DNA of 64,000 bases from Tolypothrix sp. PCC 7712. GTDB taxonomy: Bacteria > Cyanobacteriota > Cyanobacteriia > Cyanobacteriales > Nostocaceae. Every line of letters begins with the position of its first letter. The first letter of the stretch is position 1. The stretch lies in assembly GCF_025860405.1 (NCBI RefSeq), contig NZ_CP063785.1, positions 682,001 to 746,000 of the forward strand. The letters run 5' to 3'. The translations under genes were made by a program, and so were the position numbers. Below the pieces are notes generated by a model, which worked only from the letters and a program-made list of their open reading frames with translations, was not told where the DNA came from and ran no database searches. Positions 18,263 through 27,853 of the stretch are shown one piece after another.

Positions 18263-19492
18263 TTAAGCAGGGCCGACAGCTTCTATTGCTGCTTCTAGTG
18301 CGATCGCAATATGTGTCCAATGCGTACCCCCTTGGCAATAAACCACATAAGGCTCACGCAACGGCCCATCTGCGGAAAATTCCAAGGTGCTACCTTCGAT
18401 AAATGTCCCCCCAGCCATCACTACCTGGCTCTCATACCCCGGCATTTCATCGGGGATGGGGTCAAGGTAGGAACCGATGGGAGAATTTTGTTGTACAGCT
18501 TTACAGAAGGCAATGAGCTTTTGGGCGGAACCGAGTTTAATTGCTTGAATTACGTCGCGGCGGGGCGCAAGTGGCGCAGGATTGACAGGATAACCCAGTT
18601 GATCAAAGACATAACCTGTAAGGTGAGTGCCTTTCATCGCCTCTCCCACCATCTGCGGCGCGAGAAATAACCCTTGGAATAACAGACGATTTTGGTCAAA
18701 GGTTGCACCACCATAACTACCAATACCAGGAGCAGTAAGACGACAGGCTGAGGCTTCTACTAAATCAGCGCGACCAGCTACATAACCGCCAGCAGTCACA
18801 ATTGTGCCACCAGGATTTTTAATCAATGAACCCGCCATTAAATCAGCACCAACATGGGTGGGTTCTTGAGTTTCGATAAATTCACCGTAGCAGTTATCTA
18901 CAAAACAAACAGTGTTGGGATTTTGCTGTTTGACTAGTTGGACAATTTTTTCGATATCAGCAATCGATAAGCTAGGCCGCCAAGAATATCCGCAGGAACG
19001 TTGAATTAATACTAAACCTGTGTTATCAGTCACGCTAGTGCTTAAAGCCTGCCAATCAATATTTCCATCAGGTGTTAAGTCTAATTGGCGGTAATTTATG
19101 CCAAACTCAGTAAGGGAACCTTGACCTTTACCCCGTAAACCAATCACTTCTTCGAGCGTATCGTAGGGAGCACCGACCACTGCTAACATTTCATCTCCAG
19201 GACGCAGCACACCATACAAGGCACAAGCGATCGCGTGAGTCCCTGAAACAAACTGTACCCTTACTGCCGCAGCTTCGGCCCCCATTACTTCGGCAAATAC
19301 TTTATCTAAAGTTTCTCTTCCTAAATCATCGTGTCCGTAGCCACTTACACCTGCAAAGTGGTGTGCGCCTACGCGTTGATCACGAAAGGCATGTAATACT
19401 CGTTGAAGATTGTGCTTGACCTGAGCGTCAATTCCAGAAAAAATCTCTAACAGTGCCTGTTCTGCTTGCCGCAGCTGTTCCAAGCTGTTCAT
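18263..19492 (-). CDS. PLP-dependent methionine gamma-lyase-like (aluminium-resistance) protein
   Basis: A fold-type I pyridoxal-phosphate enzyme of the family annotated as aluminium resistance or cystathionine/methionine gamma-lyase-like. Family marks are HHFAGVSGYGHDDLGRE (about residues 42-58), VQFVSGTHAIACALYG, CFVDNCYGEFIE (PLP-binding Asp), and GSLIKNPGGTIV, in which the Lys should form the Schiff base. Its 409 residues are normal. A good ribosome site (GAGGAACC) precedes ATG 19492. The true substrate is not known for cyanobacterial members. Confidence 0.85.
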   Translation of the reverse strand: MNSLEQLRQAEQALLEIFSGIDAQVKHNLQRVLHAFRDQRVGAHHFAGVSGYGHDDLGRETLDKVFAEVMGAEAAAVRVQFVSGTHAIACALYGVLRPGDEMLAVVGAPYDTLEEVIGLRGKGQGSLTEFGINYRQLDLTPDGNIDWQALSTSVTDNTGLVLIQRSCGYSWRPSLSIADIEKIVQLVKQQNPNTVCFVDNCYGEFIETQEPTHVGADLMAGSLIKNPGGTIVTAGGYVAGRADLVEASACRLTAPGIGSYGGATFDQNRLLFQGLFLAPQMVGEAMKGTHLTGYVFDQLGYPVNPAPLAPRRDVIQAIKLGSAQKLIAFCKAVQQNSPIGSYLDPIPDEMPGYESQVVMAGGTFIEGSTLEFSADGPLREPYVVYCQGGTHWTHIAIALEAAIEAVGPA

Positions 19493-19579
19493 TGGTTCCT
19501 CATTAAAAAAAAATTAAATTAATATGCGGATTTTTGGGATCGCGCAGATTAGGCTTCACCTTTCCTATTCAGGTTACTC

Positions 19580-20398
19580 ATGACAATTGCTACCTCAACC
19601 AAACTTCAAATTAACTGGGTTAATACCCTCTTCTTCGCTGCGTTGCACATCGGAGCGCTGTTTGCCTTGCTTCCTAGCAACTTTAGCTGGCAGGCATTTG
19701 GTGTCGGTTTATTGCTCTACTGGATTACCGGAGGTTTAGGTATTACTTTGGGTTTTCACCGCCTGGTTACCCATCGCAGTTTTCAAACTCCCAAGTGGTT
19801 GGAATATCTATTGGTGCTTTTCGGAACTCTCGCCTGTCAAGGTGGGCCAATTGAGTGGGTAGGTACACACCGTATCCATCATCTACACTCGGATACTGAA
19901 CAAGACCCCCATGATTCTAATAAGGGCTTTTGGTGGAGCCATATGGGTTGGCTGATTTATCACGCACCCGCTCACGCTGAGGTTCCTCGCTTCACTAAAG
20001 ACATTGCCGATGACCCAGTTTATCAGTTTTTGCAAAAATATTTTATTCTCGTCCAAGTGGCCCTAGGTTTGTTGCTATTGGCAATAGGCGGTTGGCCGAT
20101 GGTTGTTTGGGGCATTTTTGTGCGGATTGTTTGGGTTTACCACTGTACCTGGTTGGTAAATAGTGCTACACATAAATTTGGTTATCGTACCCACGACTCT
20201 GGCGATCGCTCCACTAATTGCTGGTGGGTAGCTTTACTGGTATTTGGTGAAGGCTGGCATAATAACCACCACGCTTTCCAATACTCAGCTCGTCATGGCT
20301 TGGAATGGTGGGAAATTGACATGACTTGGATGACTATTCAATTGCTGCAAGTGCTTGGTCTGGCTACAAATGTCAAGCTGGCAGATAAAAAGTCCTAA
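19580..20398 (+). CDS. desC: Acyl-lipid delta-9 desaturase DesC
   Basis: It introduces the first double bond (delta 9) into membrane-bound acyl chains. Three histidine boxes are present: HRLVTH (about residue 60), HRIHHLH (about 97) and HNNHH (about 228). Four hydrophobic stretches fit the desaturase topology, and 272 residues is the usual DesC length. It is the first gene of a desC-desA-desB-desD run, all on the plus strand. Confidence 0.95.
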   Translation: MTIATSTKLQINWVNTLFFAALHIGALFALLPSNFSWQAFGVGLLLYWITGGLGITLGFHRLVTHRSFQTPKWLEYLLVLFGTLACQGGPIEWVGTHRIHHLHSDTEQDPHDSNKGFWWSHMGWLIYHAPAHAEVPRFTKDIADDPVYQFLQKYFILVQVALGLLLLAIGGWPMVVWGIFVRIVWVYHCTWLVNSATHKFGYRTHDSGDRSTNCWWVALLVFGEGWHNNHHAFQYSARHGLEWWEIDMTWMTIQLLQVLGLATNVKLADKKS

Positions 20399-20612
20399 GC
20401 GAGTACATTGATTGGCAATTACATCTTGACATTGCACAGTCGATAGTTTACTCAGGGACAAAGTTTTTTTTAGTAACCAAAATATTGATTCCCTTAACTC
20501 TTAAACAAGAGTGAGTTGGGTTACTATAATCCGAGACGTTAATGTGTATAAGCTTTACGGCAAACCACTTAGTGGTGTGTTGGTGGAGGATTTTGTTGTT
20601 TTTCAGGTTTTC

Positions 20613-21665
20613 ATGACTACATCAATAATCAAAATTCAAAATCAAGCTAATGACCTTGGTAGCTCCAAGCTGAAGCTAAAAGATATTATTAAAACCCTGC
20701 CCAAGGAGTGTTTTAAAAAGGATAAACGTAAAGCTTGGACAAATGTGGTGACTGCCGTTTTCATGGTGGCTTTAGGCTACTTCAGTCTGGCAATTTCGCC
20801 TTGGTTTCTCTTGCCATTTGCTTGGATTTTTACAGGTACAGCTTTAACAGGTTTTTTTGTCATTGCCCATGATTGCGGTCATCGTTCCTTTGCGAATCGT
20901 CGTTGGGTCAACGATTTAGTCGGGCACATTTTAATGATGCCTTTGATTTATCCATTTCATAGTTGGCGGATTAAACATAACTATCACCATAAGCATACAA
21001 ATAAGCTGGAAGAGGACAATGCTTGGCATCCCATCACACCAGAAGTATTTCAAAATTGGGGGCCATTCCGCCGTTCAGTCTTTGAAGGCTTTATGCGTAA
21101 ACGCTTCTGGTGGGTAGGTTCCATTGGACATTGGGCAGTTGTACATTTTGATTGGCGTAATTTCAAAGCTAAAGACCAATCAAGTGTTAAGCTTTCTGTG
21201 GCTGTAGTAGTAATTTTTGCAGCCGTTGCCTTCCCACTACTCATTGCGACAACTGGTATTTGGGGATTTGTCAAATTTTGGCTTTTACCCTGGATGGTTT
21301 ACCATTTTTGGATGAGTACCTTTACTCTGGTTCACCATACTGCCGCAGATGTGCCCTTTAAGGCAGCTACCAAGTGGAATGAGGCTCTAGCTCAACTATC
21401 TGGCACTATTCATTGTGATTATCCACGCTGGATAGAATTTCTCTGCCACGATATTAATGTTCATGTACCTCATCATCTTTCTACTGCTATTCCTTCCTAT
21501 AATCTGCGCTTGGCTTACAAGAGCATCAAAGAAAATTGGGCAGATTATCTTCATGATGAAAGCCAATTTTCTTGGGCTTTAATGAAGGACATTACCGGCC
21601 AATGTCAACTTTACACTCCTGATGTTGGTTATCAAACTTTTGACGATTATTACGCAGGGCGATAA
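20613..21665 (+). CDS. desA: Acyl-lipid delta-12 desaturase DesA
   Basis: It converts oleate to linoleate on membrane lipids with electrons from ferredoxin. Histidine boxes [17 protein letters not shown] and HVPHH are all present, as is the DesA-specific start of the conserved region [15 protein letters not shown] placed the start at ATG 20613 (350 residues, close to known DesA proteins); the frame runs back to 20511, but the extra 34 residues do not resemble the family. It lies 214 bp after desC. Confidence 0.93.
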   Translation: MTTSIIKIQNQANDLGSSKLKLKDIIKTLPKECFKKDKRKAWTNVVTAVFMVALGYFSLAISPWFLLPFAWIFTGTALTGFFVIAHDCGHRSFANRRWVNDLVGHILMMPLIYPFHSWRIKHNYHHKHTNKLEEDNAWHPITPEVFQNWGPFRRSVFEGFMRKRFWWVGSIGHWAVVHFDWRNFKAKDQSSVKLSVAVVVIFAAVAFPLLIATTGIWGFVKFWLLPWMVYHFWMSTFTLVHHTAADVPFKAATKWNEALAQLSGTIHCDYPRWIEFLCHDINVHVPHHLSTAIPSYNLRLAYKSIKENWADYLHDESQFSWALMKDITGQCQLYTPDVGYQTFDDYYAGR

Positions 21666-22002
21666 ATCAAAGATGAGGTATAACTTGGAAGATTATTTTT
21701 TCTTCTGGAAAGTTTTGCTTTTATCTTTGTAATTTCCCCTTGTTAGTGATTTGTATTCTGGCAGATCCTACTAATGAACATTGTTCAGGAAATTGCCAGA
21801 AGACAATTTTGTGTGGATCAGCACTCAAAAATATATCTCCGAAGCTGCTCATTGCAGAGGTCAAACGATTTTGGATTTTGGATTGGTTACATACTTTAGA
21901 GGTGAGACATAATCACAACCAACTAAAATACGCCAATCTAAAATTTTCAGTAACATTTCCTTGTTTACAGCAAGGCTTAGAATTTATATTCCATTGAATC
22001 CA
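21666..22002. other. desA-desB spacer, no feature recognised
   Basis: About 335 bases without a credible gene. In other cyanobacteria desA and desB respond to cold, so a promoter or cold-responsive leader is plausible, but I cannot point to a specific element. Confidence 0.4.
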
Positions 22003-23100
22003 GTGCCATCAAATAGTATCCCAGCCGACAGCGTTAAGCTACTCCATCCCCTTAGCTCACAATCATCTGAAGATTCGGCAAAATTACCTTTTACTCTTCA
22101 GGAATTAAAAGCAGCAATCCCACCTGAATGCTTTCAGCCAAATTTAGGTAAATCTCTGTTCTACTTTTTTCGAGACATCCTCATTATTGGTCTACTTTAC
22201 GCAGTTGCTAATTATCTGGATTCTTGGTTTTTTTGGCCAATTTTTTGGCTAATGCAAGGAACAATGTTTTGGGCTTTGTTTGTAGTTGGACATGACTGCG
22301 GACATCAATCTTTCTCTAAAAAGAAATGGCTCAATGATTTAATTGGACATCTTGCACACACACCAATACTCGTTCCTTATCACGGTTGGCGAATTAGCCA
22401 CAGAACCCACCATCTCAATACCGGCAATATCGATAATGATGAAAGCTGGTACCCTGTGAGCGAATCACAATATAAAGAAATGCCGTGGGAACAAAAGATA
22501 GGGCGGTATTATGTGTTTTTCTTAGCTTATCCGGTTTATCTGTTTAAGCGTTCTCCTAATAAAGAAGGTTCCCACTTCTTACCCAGCAGCTCACTTTTCA
22601 AACCTTCTGAAAAATGGGATGTGATTACCAGCACTGTACTGTGGACTTGCATGGTAGCTTTGCTTGGCTTTCTTACATATCAGTGGGGTTGGTTATGGTT
22701 GTTGAAAAATTACGCCGTACCCTACATTGTGTTTGTAATTTGGCTAGATGTGGTGACATTCTTACATCATACTGAGCCTGATATTCCCTGGTATCGTGGC
22801 GAAGATTGGACTTTTCTCAAAGGTGCTATTTCTAGCATTGACCGTAATTACGGTTTAATCAATCATATCCATCACGATATCGGTACTCATGTAGCTCACC
22901 ATATCTTCCTGAATATCCCTCATTACAATTTGCTCAAGGCAACTGAAGCAATTAAACCAATTATGGGGGAATATTTCCGTGAGTCTCAAGAACCCATTTG
23001 GAAGTCATTATGGCGTTCCTGTATTAGCTGTCATTTTGTGCCCGATTCTGGCGGAAAAGTTTACTACACATCTAATAGTAAACTTGCTAAACCTTCATAA
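22003..23100 (+). CDS. desB: Acyl-lipid omega-3 (delta-15) desaturase DesB
   Basis: It adds the omega-3 double bond to linoleate and gamma-linolenate chains. Histidine boxes HDCGHQSF, HRTHHLNTG and HVAHHIF are present, with the DesB-type region PFTLQELKAAIPPECFQPN before the first helix. No ATG lies upstream in frame. I chose GTG 22003 (VPSNSIPADS), giving about 365 residues; TTG codons at 21961 and 21994 are alternatives. A cold-induced desB is typical elsewhere but nothing in the sequence proves it here. Confidence 0.92.
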   Translation: MPSNSIPADSVKLLHPLSSQSSEDSAKLPFTLQELKAAIPPECFQPNLGKSLFYFFRDILIIGLLYAVANYLDSWFFWPIFWLMQGTMFWALFVVGHDCGHQSFSKKKWLNDLIGHLAHTPILVPYHGWRISHRTHHLNTGNIDNDESWYPVSESQYKEMPWEQKIGRYYVFFLAYPVYLFKRSPNKEGSHFLPSSSLFKPSEKWDVITSTVLWTCMVALLGFLTYQWGWLWLLKNYAVPYIVFVIWLDVVTFLHHTEPDIPWYRGEDWTFLKGAISSIDRNYGLINHIHHDIGTHVAHHIFLNIPHYNLLKATEAIKPIMGEYFRESQEPIWKSLWRSCISCHFVPDSGGKVYYTSNSKLAKPS

Positions 23101-23232
23101 ATAGACAGCATTTGATGAACTAAAAAAGCATAGCTCAGAAGATAATCTGCTGACGCTTTTTTAAGTTTCCATTAACTAGTGCTAGCTTCTTATGAAGCAG
23201 CACTTTCATATTAAAGTTACGTGAGTAAATCT

Positions 23233-24354
23233 ATGACAACAGCACCAGAGACAAGAGTTACTTTTACTAAAAACTTTGGTTTTAGAAAAGAACTGAATAA
23301 ACGAGTTGATGCTTATTTTAAGTCAAACAATATTTCTACCCGCGATAATCCAGCAATGTATTTCAAAACATTGACTATTGCTGTTTGGGTAATTGGAGCC
23401 TGGACATTTACTCTCTTCGGCCCCCCGCAAATCTGGCTGAAAGTGATTGGCTGTATTGTTTTAGGATTGGGTATTGCGGCTGTCGGATTTAGTGTCGGAC
23501 ATGATGCTAATCATGGCGGTTATTCGAGTAAGAAATGGGTCAATACTCTTGTGGGTTCAATTTATGACGTAATTGGATTATCTAGTTATTTATGGCGATA
23601 TCGGCATAATTTTCTACATCATACTTATACAAATATCTTAGGTCATGATGTGGAAATACATGGTGATGGCTTAGTGCGAATGACTCCCTATATGGAGCAT
23701 CAATGGTATCACCGATTTCAACACATATTTATTTTATCTATCTATACAATCATCCCTATTTACTGGTCTTTTGCAGATATTCACATCATTCTGTTTAAGC
23801 GTAAATATCATTCCCATGTGGTTCCTACACCCAAACCACTAGATATGCTGATTCTTTTTGGCGGTAAAATCATCTGGCTAGCACTTTTTCTAGGAATTCC
23901 CATTGCTGTAGGCTACAGTCCTATACAGGCGCTTGTAGGATTTCTCATCACTTACATGACCTATGGATTTTGGATTTGCATAGTTTTTATGCTGGCTCAT
24001 GTGATGGACACAGCAGAGTTTATCCAACCAGATAGTCAACCAGAAGAAATTGATGATGAATGGGCAATTTTCCAAATTAGAACCACCGTTGATTTTGCTC
24101 CTAAGAATCACTTCTTAAATTGGTATTTAGGTGGACTGAATTACCAAGTCGTCCATCATTTATTCCCTCAAGTTTGTCATATTCACTATCCCAAAATTGC
24201 TCCTATTTTGGCAGAATTGTGTGAGGAGTATGGAGTGAAATATAATGTCTGCCCAACATTTACATCAGCGCTTATTTCTAATTTTCGTTGGTTGAAATAT
24301 TTAGGCACTACGCCAAACGCAGAATATAAAACTCCAGCTTTAGTGAATAGTTAG
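23233..24354 (+). CDS. desD: Acyl-lipid delta-6 desaturase DesD
   Basis: It makes gamma-linolenic and stearidonic chains from 18:2 and 18:3. The boxes are HDANHGG, HNFLHH and QVVHH; replacement of the first His of the third box by Gln is the hallmark of front-end (delta-6) desaturases. Further DesD marks are NILGHDVEIHGDG and FMLAHVMDTAEF. I used ATG 23233 (373 residues); GTG 23221 would add four. Its place directly after desB is notable because in Synechocystis the des genes are scattered. Confidence 0.93.
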   Translation: MTTAPETRVTFTKNFGFRKELNKRVDAYFKSNNISTRDNPAMYFKTLTIAVWVIGAWTFTLFGPPQIWLKVIGCIVLGLGIAAVGFSVGHDANHGGYSSKKWVNTLVGSIYDVIGLSSYLWRYRHNFLHHTYTNILGHDVEIHGDGLVRMTPYMEHQWYHRFQHIFILSIYTIIPIYWSFADIHIILFKRKYHSHVVPTPKPLDMLILFGGKIIWLALFLGIPIAVGYSPIQALVGFLITYMTYGFWICIVFMLAHVMDTAEFIQPDSQPEEIDDEWAIFQIRTTVDFAPKNHFLNWYLGGLNYQVVHHLFPQVCHIHYPKIAPILAELCEEYGVKYNVCPTFTSALISNFRWLKYLGTTPNAEYKTPALVNS

Positions 24355-24371
24355 TATTCAGTAAGCTTCTT

Positions 24372-24430
24372 GTATAGTGTCAATAAGACAGAATATAGCT
24401 TATATTTAATCCGCTTTATTGACACTATAC
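24372..24430. repeat. 15-bp inverted repeat after desD
   Basis: GTATAGTGTCAATAA (24372-24386) is followed 29 bp later by its exact complement TTATTGACACTATAC (24416-24430). No T run follows, so it may be a small palindromic element rather than the terminator itself. Confidence 0.6.
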
Positions 24431-24469
24431 TATATACCAGATTGTGAATTTTTAAATAGATTAATTTTT

Positions 24470-24494
24470 AGGGGCATAGTATTACTATGCTCCT
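24470..24494 (+). terminator. Terminator hairpin of the des cluster
   Basis: AGGGGCATAGT (24470-24480) and ACTATGCTCCT (24484-24494) pair around a three-base loop, with one G-T pair, and are followed by AATTTTATTTGTATTTG. It lies 115 bp after desD and before the convergent proA. Confidence 0.65.
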
Positions 24495-24576
24495 AATTTT
24501 ATTTGTATTTGTGATTTAGCATTTGGGACATCAAAAATCCTACCCTGCAAGATTTATATGTATTATCCCCAGTCCC

Positions 24577-25842
24577 TTAAAACCTACCATTACCCTGCAC
24601 AATATGCTTAACAGTCGTCAGGGTTTCTAGGCTGATAAATCCCCGGCGATGACCTTTTTGATTAGACATTCCTAAAAATATCGAGTCTCCCCGTGAAGGA
24701 TTGCGAGAAAACTTTGGGGAGGCATTGATATAAGTAGAGGCGCTATTTACCCCTAAAGCAAACTGGCGACTTTCTTGATAAGATTCGGTGACAATGCAGT
24801 CAGCATGACCGCTACTGTATTGATTAATCCACGCGATCGCAGCTTCTAAGCTATCAACCAATTTAAAGGCTACGGTTTTGGTTAAATAGGCAGTTCCCCA
24901 TTCGGTATCTTTCGCTAGCTGCAATTGGGGAAAGGCTTCTACTAGTTCCGCATCGCCTTTAACTTCAAAGCCTTTGTCTTTTAAACTATTCCACAAAACT
25001 GCTAAGGATGAAGGTAAGGCTTGGCGATGAATTAAGACTTTTTCAATGGCGTTGACTGGATCTGGATCGCTTTCATGGCTATCGATAATCATCCAGCGCA
25101 CCATTTCTAAGCTACTATTGAGCGACCAGTAAAGGTAACAATTGCCCATTGCTGACTTTAACACTGGGCAAGTTGCTTGTCGCATGACTTGCTGTACCAA
25201 GGTGGAACGTCCGTAGGGAATAACTAAATTTAAGTATTGGTCTTGCACAACCAAATCCCGAACGGAAGCACCATGTTCTGTGGTAATCAATTCTAAACAG
25301 CCTGCTGGTAAACCAACTTCAGTAATCGCACTTTGGAGAACATTAGCGATCGCTTCGTTAGAATGACTGGCCTCAGTACTGCCTTTAAGAATAATACTAT
25401 TACCAGTTTTGATACATAAACCAGCTGCGATCGCTCCTAAATCGGGGAACGCTTCATAAATGAATCCAATCACCCCTAAAGGCATTAACTGGGAGTAACT
25501 TTGAGAATCATCCTGCTGATACTCAGCATTTCTCACCCGCCGCAGTGGATCGGATAATTCCCCTAACCGTTGTAAAATTTCCACAGTCGTTTCTAGCCTG
25601 GTGGGAGTTAATTTCAGCCAATCTAAAATCAACTCTGGCACTGCCATTTCTCGGCTTGCTTCTAGGTCTAATGTATTAGCTTCTAGAATGTCATCAAAAG
25701 CGCGTTCTATAGCCCGCGCCATTGCCAATACAGCACGACTGCGGTCTACTCCTTTTGCGATCCCCAGCTTAAGGGAAGCTTGGTAAGCGCGTTTAGCGCT
25801 ATTTATTGGTTCGGGGATATCATCCAAAACTTCAACGGTCAT
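24577..25842 (-). CDS. proA: Gamma-glutamyl phosphate reductase (glutamate-5-semialdehyde dehydrogenase)
   Basis: The second step of proline synthesis: NADPH-dependent reduction of glutamyl 5-phosphate to the semialdehyde. Visible features are the MPLGVIGFIYEAFPD segment, NSIILKGSTEASHSNEA, PYGRSTLVQQVM, the region CPVLKSAMGNCYLY where other members have the family catalytic Cys context, and the C-terminal RGPVGLE-like element in altered form. I set the start at ATG 25842 (MTVEVLDD, 421 residues), because the longer frame back to 25935 overlaps the upstream gene, whose stop is at 25847. The two are almost certainly cotranscribed. Confidence 0.88.
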   Translation of the reverse strand: MTVEVLDDIPEPINSAKRAYQASLKLGIAKGVDRSRAVLAMARAIERAFDDILEANTLDLEASREMAVPELILDWLKLTPTRLETTVEILQRLGELSDPLRRVRNAEYQQDDSQSYSQLMPLGVIGFIYEAFPDLGAIAAGLCIKTGNSIILKGSTEASHSNEAIANVLQSAITEVGLPAGCLELITTEHGASVRDLVVQDQYLNLVIPYGRSTLVQQVMRQATCPVLKSAMGNCYLYWSLNSSLEMVRWMIIDSHESDPDPVNAIEKVLIHRQALPSSLAVLWNSLKDKGFEVKGDAELVEAFPQLQLAKDTEWGTAYLTKTVAFKLVDSLEAAIAWINQYSSGHADCIVTESYQESRQFALGVNSASTYINASPKFSRNPSRGDSIFLGMSNQKGHRRGFISLETLTTVKHIVQGNGRF

Positions 25843-25846
25843 TGAG

Positions 25847-26254
25847 TTAACGTCTGTAGGTAAGCCAGACCATAAGTGCTGGCAAAATAGCCAGAAGTAC
25901 CGCCACCATTGCCCAAGCAATAATGGTGGAACCATTTGCTAATCGCAGTGCTAATGGTAGCCATATAATCACTAGCACGAAAATAATGCCCAGCGCTATC
26001 GGTAGATAGCTTTCTCCTAGTTTTGGATGGACAACGTGCCAACTATTACCCATCCAGCGCCAAGCACGTTTGTAGGGGTAGGTGGTAGAAAGTTGCTCTA
26101 GGACATAAGCATCATTTTCTACCACAAAGATTTGTTGACAGCGATCGCAACCAAATGCATCTGTCAGGGTAATCGGAATTAACCGTCCTCGGCGACGGCA
26201 GGGACAAGGATATTCCGTATTGAAGTCTATTTTTTCAGGTTTTTGAGATTGCAC
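25847..26254 (-). CDS. Zinc-ribbon membrane protein, 135 aa
   Basis: Residues 17-41 contain CPC and CDRC cysteine pairs (YPCPCRRRGRLIP; FGCDRCQQIF), as in a small zinc ribbon. Two adjacent hydrophobic helices follow (SYLPIALGIIFVLVIIWLPLAL and IIAWAMVAVLLAILPALMVWL), so the ribbon should face the cytoplasm from the membrane. The stop lies four bases before the proA start, pointing to cotranscription. Function unknown; I do not recognise a named family. Confidence 0.75.
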   Translation of the reverse strand: MQSQKPEKIDFNTEYPCPCRRRGRLIPITLTDAFGCDRCQQIFVVENDAYVLEQLSTTYPYKRAWRWMGNSWHVVHPKLGESYLPIALGIIFVLVIIWLPLALRLANGSTIIAWAMVAVLLAILPALMVWLTYRR

Positions 26255-26984
26255 AAGCGTTCTAATAACTTGAGCTTATTTTTTACAATAGGTGAAAACA
26301 CTATGCCTTGGTCTATGCCTTGGGTAGTGGTTTTCTGATTTTTTCAGCTTGATACAGATAGGAGACAAAGCCGAAGTTGCAATGATTCTCCAGGATAAAT
26401 GAGGCTGAATGAGGCTGTGATCACAGCCGTCTTCACGTTCGGTTAGTTAAATAAAGCTTATCTGGCTGTTGTTCCCTATGTTGAGCAATTTTTTTTAAGA
26501 GTTTTCTCGTCTGCATCTGTGGCTTAAAAAGTAATCTAGTAGTGTTTTTTAGACATTTATTGTTTTTGAATATCTGGCACCGTTTTTAGTTTAAGTGGCA
26601 ATATCTCATAAAACAACCGTTCTCTGAGGTCAAGCTTAAAAATAATTAGTACCAGCAAATCAAGGCTAAGTTTTTACGTCAAACGAATTACAATTTACTC
26701 GTCAGACTAATCAGGAGTCAACAGTTCAAGTTAGCCTAAAACAGGCAATTGCAAAAGCCAATGAACTTAACAGTGCCGACTCTTGGTCTAGGTAGATTTT
26801 GGCTCACTTCACAGCCACAAGGCGCTTGACACCTACACAATATTGCTATTAATCTAGCCACCCTTGATCCAGTGTAGTACACTGCATAAAAAACGAATTG
26901 ACTACATATATGAAGATTAGATTAAGCCTATATCTCAGTCACTAGAGACTTACACTTTCACTTCATCTATTCTTATTTTTATAA
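26255..26984. other. 730-bp intergenic region, no gene recognised
   Basis: AT-rich sequence with no open frame of note having a start codon. A 33-codon startless frame (about 26674-26778; ends LKQAIAKANELNSADSWS) looks somewhat protein-like but has a stop just before it. I searched by eye for tmRNA, 6S, SRP and RNase P motifs and found none. It contains the upstream region of the 25847-26254 gene. Confidence 0.4.
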
Positions 26985-27056
26985 AGCGGGTAACGCGATT
27001 CGAACGCGCGACATTCACCTTGGCAAGGTGACGCTCTACCACTGAGCTATACCCGC
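26985..27056 (-). tRNA. trnG-GCC: tRNA-Gly (GCC)
   Basis: Minus-strand sequence starts GCGGGTATAGCTCAGTGG and ends GCGTTACCCGCT. The 7-bp acceptor stem (GCGGGTA/TACCCGC), D arm (GCTC-AGTGGTA-GAGC), anticodon arm CACCTTGCCAAGGTG with anticodon GCC, and T arm (CGCGTTCGAATCGCG) all form. CCA is not encoded. Length 72 nt. Confidence 0.97.
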
Positions 27057-27188
27057 ATTGCTTAACACATTTAATATAATGTCATAAATATCCTGGTTTG
27101 TCAACCCCCTGATTGAAGTTTTGAGTCAAGGAGGGGATTGGGGGATTAGGGACTGGGGACTGGGAATTAGGAAAAAAATGACTTTTGA

Positions 27189-27266
27189 ACGCCAGTTGCT
27201 ACAACGGGGGAAACCCCCACAACGCACTGGCTCCTTTTGTACAGACGCGATGCATCGCGTCTCTGC
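27189..27266. repeat. Palindromic repeats: GCCAGTTGCT family and ACGCGATGCATCGCGT
   Basis: CGCCAGTTGCTACAACGGGGG and AACCCCCACAACGCACTGGC form a long imperfect hairpin (about 27189-27233), followed by GACGCGATGCATCGCGTC (about 27243-27262). Relatives of the first lie near 28442-28488, 44763-44810 and 63608-63702; a relative of the second lies at 12375-12404. Confidence 0.65.
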
Positions 27267-27274
27267 GACTCTTG

Positions 27275-27853
27275 TTAGCCCAATTCTTCAGACTCAGGGG
27301 AGAAATTGCCGATGCTGGCGCTGGGGAAAGATGCTGGTAGAGATGGGCTATTACGGGCGTATGGCTCTGCGAGATTAGAGCGCAATTGCCGCATCAGGCT
27401 GGCCATTTCTAAGGCATTCATAGCGTATTCCCAGCCATGATTACTTTTTATCCCGGCTCTTTCTAAAGCTTGCTGCATGGTGTCTACTGTCAAAATGCCA
27501 AAAATTACAGGCACACCAGTTTGAAAGCTTGCGGCGGCAATGCCTTTGGCTACTTCTGAAGAGACATAATCGAAATGGGGTGTTTGCCCGCGAATGACAG
27601 CGCCTAAACAAATAATGGCATCATAGCGATGAGAAAGCGCTAATTGCCGGGCGACTAATGGTACTTCAAAGCTTCCAGGAACCCAAACGTAATCAACTTG
27701 CTTACCTTGGGGGTCGGGATCTACACCGTGGCGTTTCAAGCAATCTTGACATCCCTCTAACAGCTTTACGGTAACTAGGTCATTAAATCGACCAATTACC
27801 AATGCAAACCGCAAAGGTTCTGTTTGAGTAAAAGTTCCCTCAAAAACTGCCAT
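27275..27853 (-). CDS. ribH: 6,7-dimethyl-8-ribityllumazine synthase
   Basis: The penultimate step of riboflavin synthesis, condensing the pyrimidine intermediate with 3,4-dihydroxy-2-butanone 4-phosphate. Key segments are VIGRFN (residues about 19-24), [25 protein letters not shown] with the catalytic His, and [20 protein letters not shown]. At 192 residues it is longer than the usual 155-160 because of a Ser/Pro-rich tail ([20 protein letters not shown]). It lies downstream of psbZ on the same strand, an arrangement common in cyanobacteria. Confidence 0.95.
   Translation of the reverse strand: MAVFEGTFTQTEPLRFALVIGRFNDLVTVKLLEGCQDCLKRHGVDPDPQGKQVDYVWVPGSFEVPLVARQLALSHRYDAIICLGAVIRGQTPHFDYVSSEVAKGIAAASFQTGVPVIFGILTVDTMQQALERAGIKSNHGWEYAMNALEMASLMRQLRSNLAEPYARNSPSLPASFPSASIGNFSPESEELG

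Noticed and set aside
20511..20612. 34-residue N-terminal extension of DesA
   Set aside because: The extension does not resemble DesA proteins; ATG 20613 gives the standard length.
25843..25935. 31-residue N-terminal extension of ProA
   Set aside because: It would overlap the end of the upstream membrane-protein gene and is hydrophobic because it reads that gene out of frame.
26674..26778. 33-codon protein-like frame in the spacer before tRNA-Gly
   Set aside because: A stop lies directly upstream and there is no ATG, GTG or TTG near its beginning; no homologue could be recalled.
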